The position numbers were made by a program, and so were the translations under genes. The notes under the pieces are model-generated. The model was not told the origin of the DNA, did not search any database, and worked only from the letters and a program-made list of their open reading frames with translations. Positions 4,662-5,194 of a DNA stretch of 5,194 bases are shown here, one piece after another; the stretch's first letter is position 1; the number at the start of each line of letters is the position of its first letter. This stretch comes from Croceibacterium_A sp964439725 (lineage in GTDB: Bacteria; Pseudomonadota; Alphaproteobacteria; Sphingomonadales; Sphingomonadaceae): contig CAYTPY010000126.1 of the NCBI GenBank assembly GCA_964439725.1, positions 1 through 5,194 on the forward strand. Direction: 5' to 3'.

Positions 4662-5194
4662 ATGGCTACCCCGCTTCCCCCCAATCTCTCGCTTCAGCAG
4701 CTGACCCAGGCGCAGCGCGCGTTCGAGACGGCGCTTGGCGCGGACAAGGTGTTCTTCGAGGACCTCGACCGGCGCAGCTACCAGGACAAGTTCGCGGTCG
4801 ACGACGCCGCGCATCTGCCGGCGGGCGCCATTGCCCCGACCACCGTCGAGGAAGTGCAGGCGGCGCTGCGCGTCGCCAACCAGTTCAAGGTGCCGGTCTG
4901 GCCGATCAGCCGCGGCAAGAACCTGGGCTACGGCGGCAGTGCGCCGCTGCTTTCCGGCAGCGTGGTCATGGATCTCAGCCGGATGAAGAAGATCGAGTTC
5001 GACGAAGAGTTCGGCACTGTGCTGCTCGAACCCGGCGTCGGGTTCTACGACCTCTACGACTTCGTGCAGAAGAACAACCTGCCGTACTGGCTCTCCACGC
5101 CGGGCAACTCGTGGGGCTCGGTCGTCGGCAACGCGCTCGACCGCGGCGTGGGCTACACGCCCTATGGCGAGCACACCAAGAACATCTGCGGCCT
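4662..5194 (+). CDS. FAD-linked oxidase, vanillyl-alcohol oxidase / 4-cresol dehydrogenase family (N-terminal 177 residues, runs off right edge)
   Basis: The visible part is the PCMH-type FAD-binding domain: GAIAPTTVEEVQAALRVANQ (55-74), VPVWPISRGKNLGYGGSAP (77-95), SGSVVMDLSRMKKI (98-111), LLEPGVGFYDLYDFVQKNNL (121-140) and GNALDRGVGYTPYGEH (156-171). These closely match vanillyl-alcohol oxidase, the 4-cresol dehydrogenase flavoprotein PchF, and eugenol or pinoresinol hydroxylases. Such enzymes dehydrogenate para-alkylphenols through a quinone methide, which water attacks to give a benzylic alcohol. Tyr90, in GYGG, corresponds to the phenol-binding tyrosine of the family (Tyr108 in fungal VAO). 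The residue that carries covalent FAD (His or Tyr) is past the edge, so oxidase and cytochrome-linked dehydrogenase cannot be told apart. AGAGG lies nine bases before the ATG. It follows the SDR gene, probably in one operon interrupted by the inverted repeat. A cytochrome c partner might follow. Confidence 0.92.
   Translation, partial: MATPLPPNLSLQQLTQAQRAFETALGADKVFFEDLDRRSYQDKFAVDDAAHLPAGAIAPTTVEEVQAALRVANQFKVPVWPISRGKNLGYGGSAPLLSGSVVMDLSRMKKIEFDEEFGTVLLEPGVGFYDLYDFVQKNNLPYWLSTPGNSWGSVVGNALDRGVGYTPYGEHTKNICG

Noticed and set aside
4461..5174. A 237-residue open frame on the minus strand at the right end
   Set aside because: It is antisense to the well-matched VAO-type gene, crosses the inverted repeat and the SDR end, and has no family features.

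Overview
The window is GC-rich and gene-dense. Its protein families (a lignostilbene-type dioxygenase, a vanillyl-alcohol-oxidase-type flavoprotein, an aromatic-acid type MFS carrier) and two styles of dispersed palindromic repeat suggest an alphaproteobacterium, most likely a sphingomonad (Novosphingobium, Sphingobium, Sphingomonas or a relative). The taxon is inferred from gene content and repeat style, not from any marker gene.

Layout, left to right. At 1-415 (minus) is the N-terminal part of a carotenoid-oxygenase-family protein of the lignostilbene dioxygenase type, running off the left edge. It is divergent from a MarR-family regulator (533-1036, GTG start), which overlaps by ATGA a small NTF2/SnoaL-like protein (1033-1464). 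That pair runs head-on into an MFS transporter (1454-2659, minus), with an 11-bp overlap of the coding ends. Upstream of the transporter on the same strand is a 286-residue protein of an uncharacterised family (2817-3677, TTG start). Between these two lie three copies of a GC-rich palindromic repeat. That minus-strand pair is divergent from an HSD10-like short-chain dehydrogenase (3764-4519). The SDR is followed, across a long imperfect inverted repeat, by the N-terminal part of a VAO/4-cresol-dehydrogenase family flavoprotein (4662 to the right edge).

Regulation. Both divergent intergenic regions contain nearly the same 12-bp near-palindrome: TAACGGTTGTTA at 471-482, and TAACGACCGTTA at 3721-3732, whose reverse complement is TAACGGTCGTTA (11 of 12 bases identical). 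The first copy overlaps a perfect extended -10 box (TGTTATAAT, 478-486) in front of the MarR gene. I infer that the MarR protein represses itself and controls the whole cluster through these two sites.

Function. A flavoprotein that oxidises para-substituted phenols, an alcohol dehydrogenase, one or two NTF2-like or unknown small-molecule enzymes, a stilbene-cleaving dioxygenase and an uptake carrier together read as a catabolic island for a phenolic, probably lignin- or stilbenoid-derived, dimer or alkylphenol. The dioxygenase has Tyr101 and Lys134 at the positions that recognise the 4-hydroxyl group in characterised lignostilbene dioxygenases. The exact substrate and step order cannot be read from this window. 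No non-coding stretch exceeds 160 bases, and I saw no tRNA, rRNA, CRISPR array or insertion sequence.
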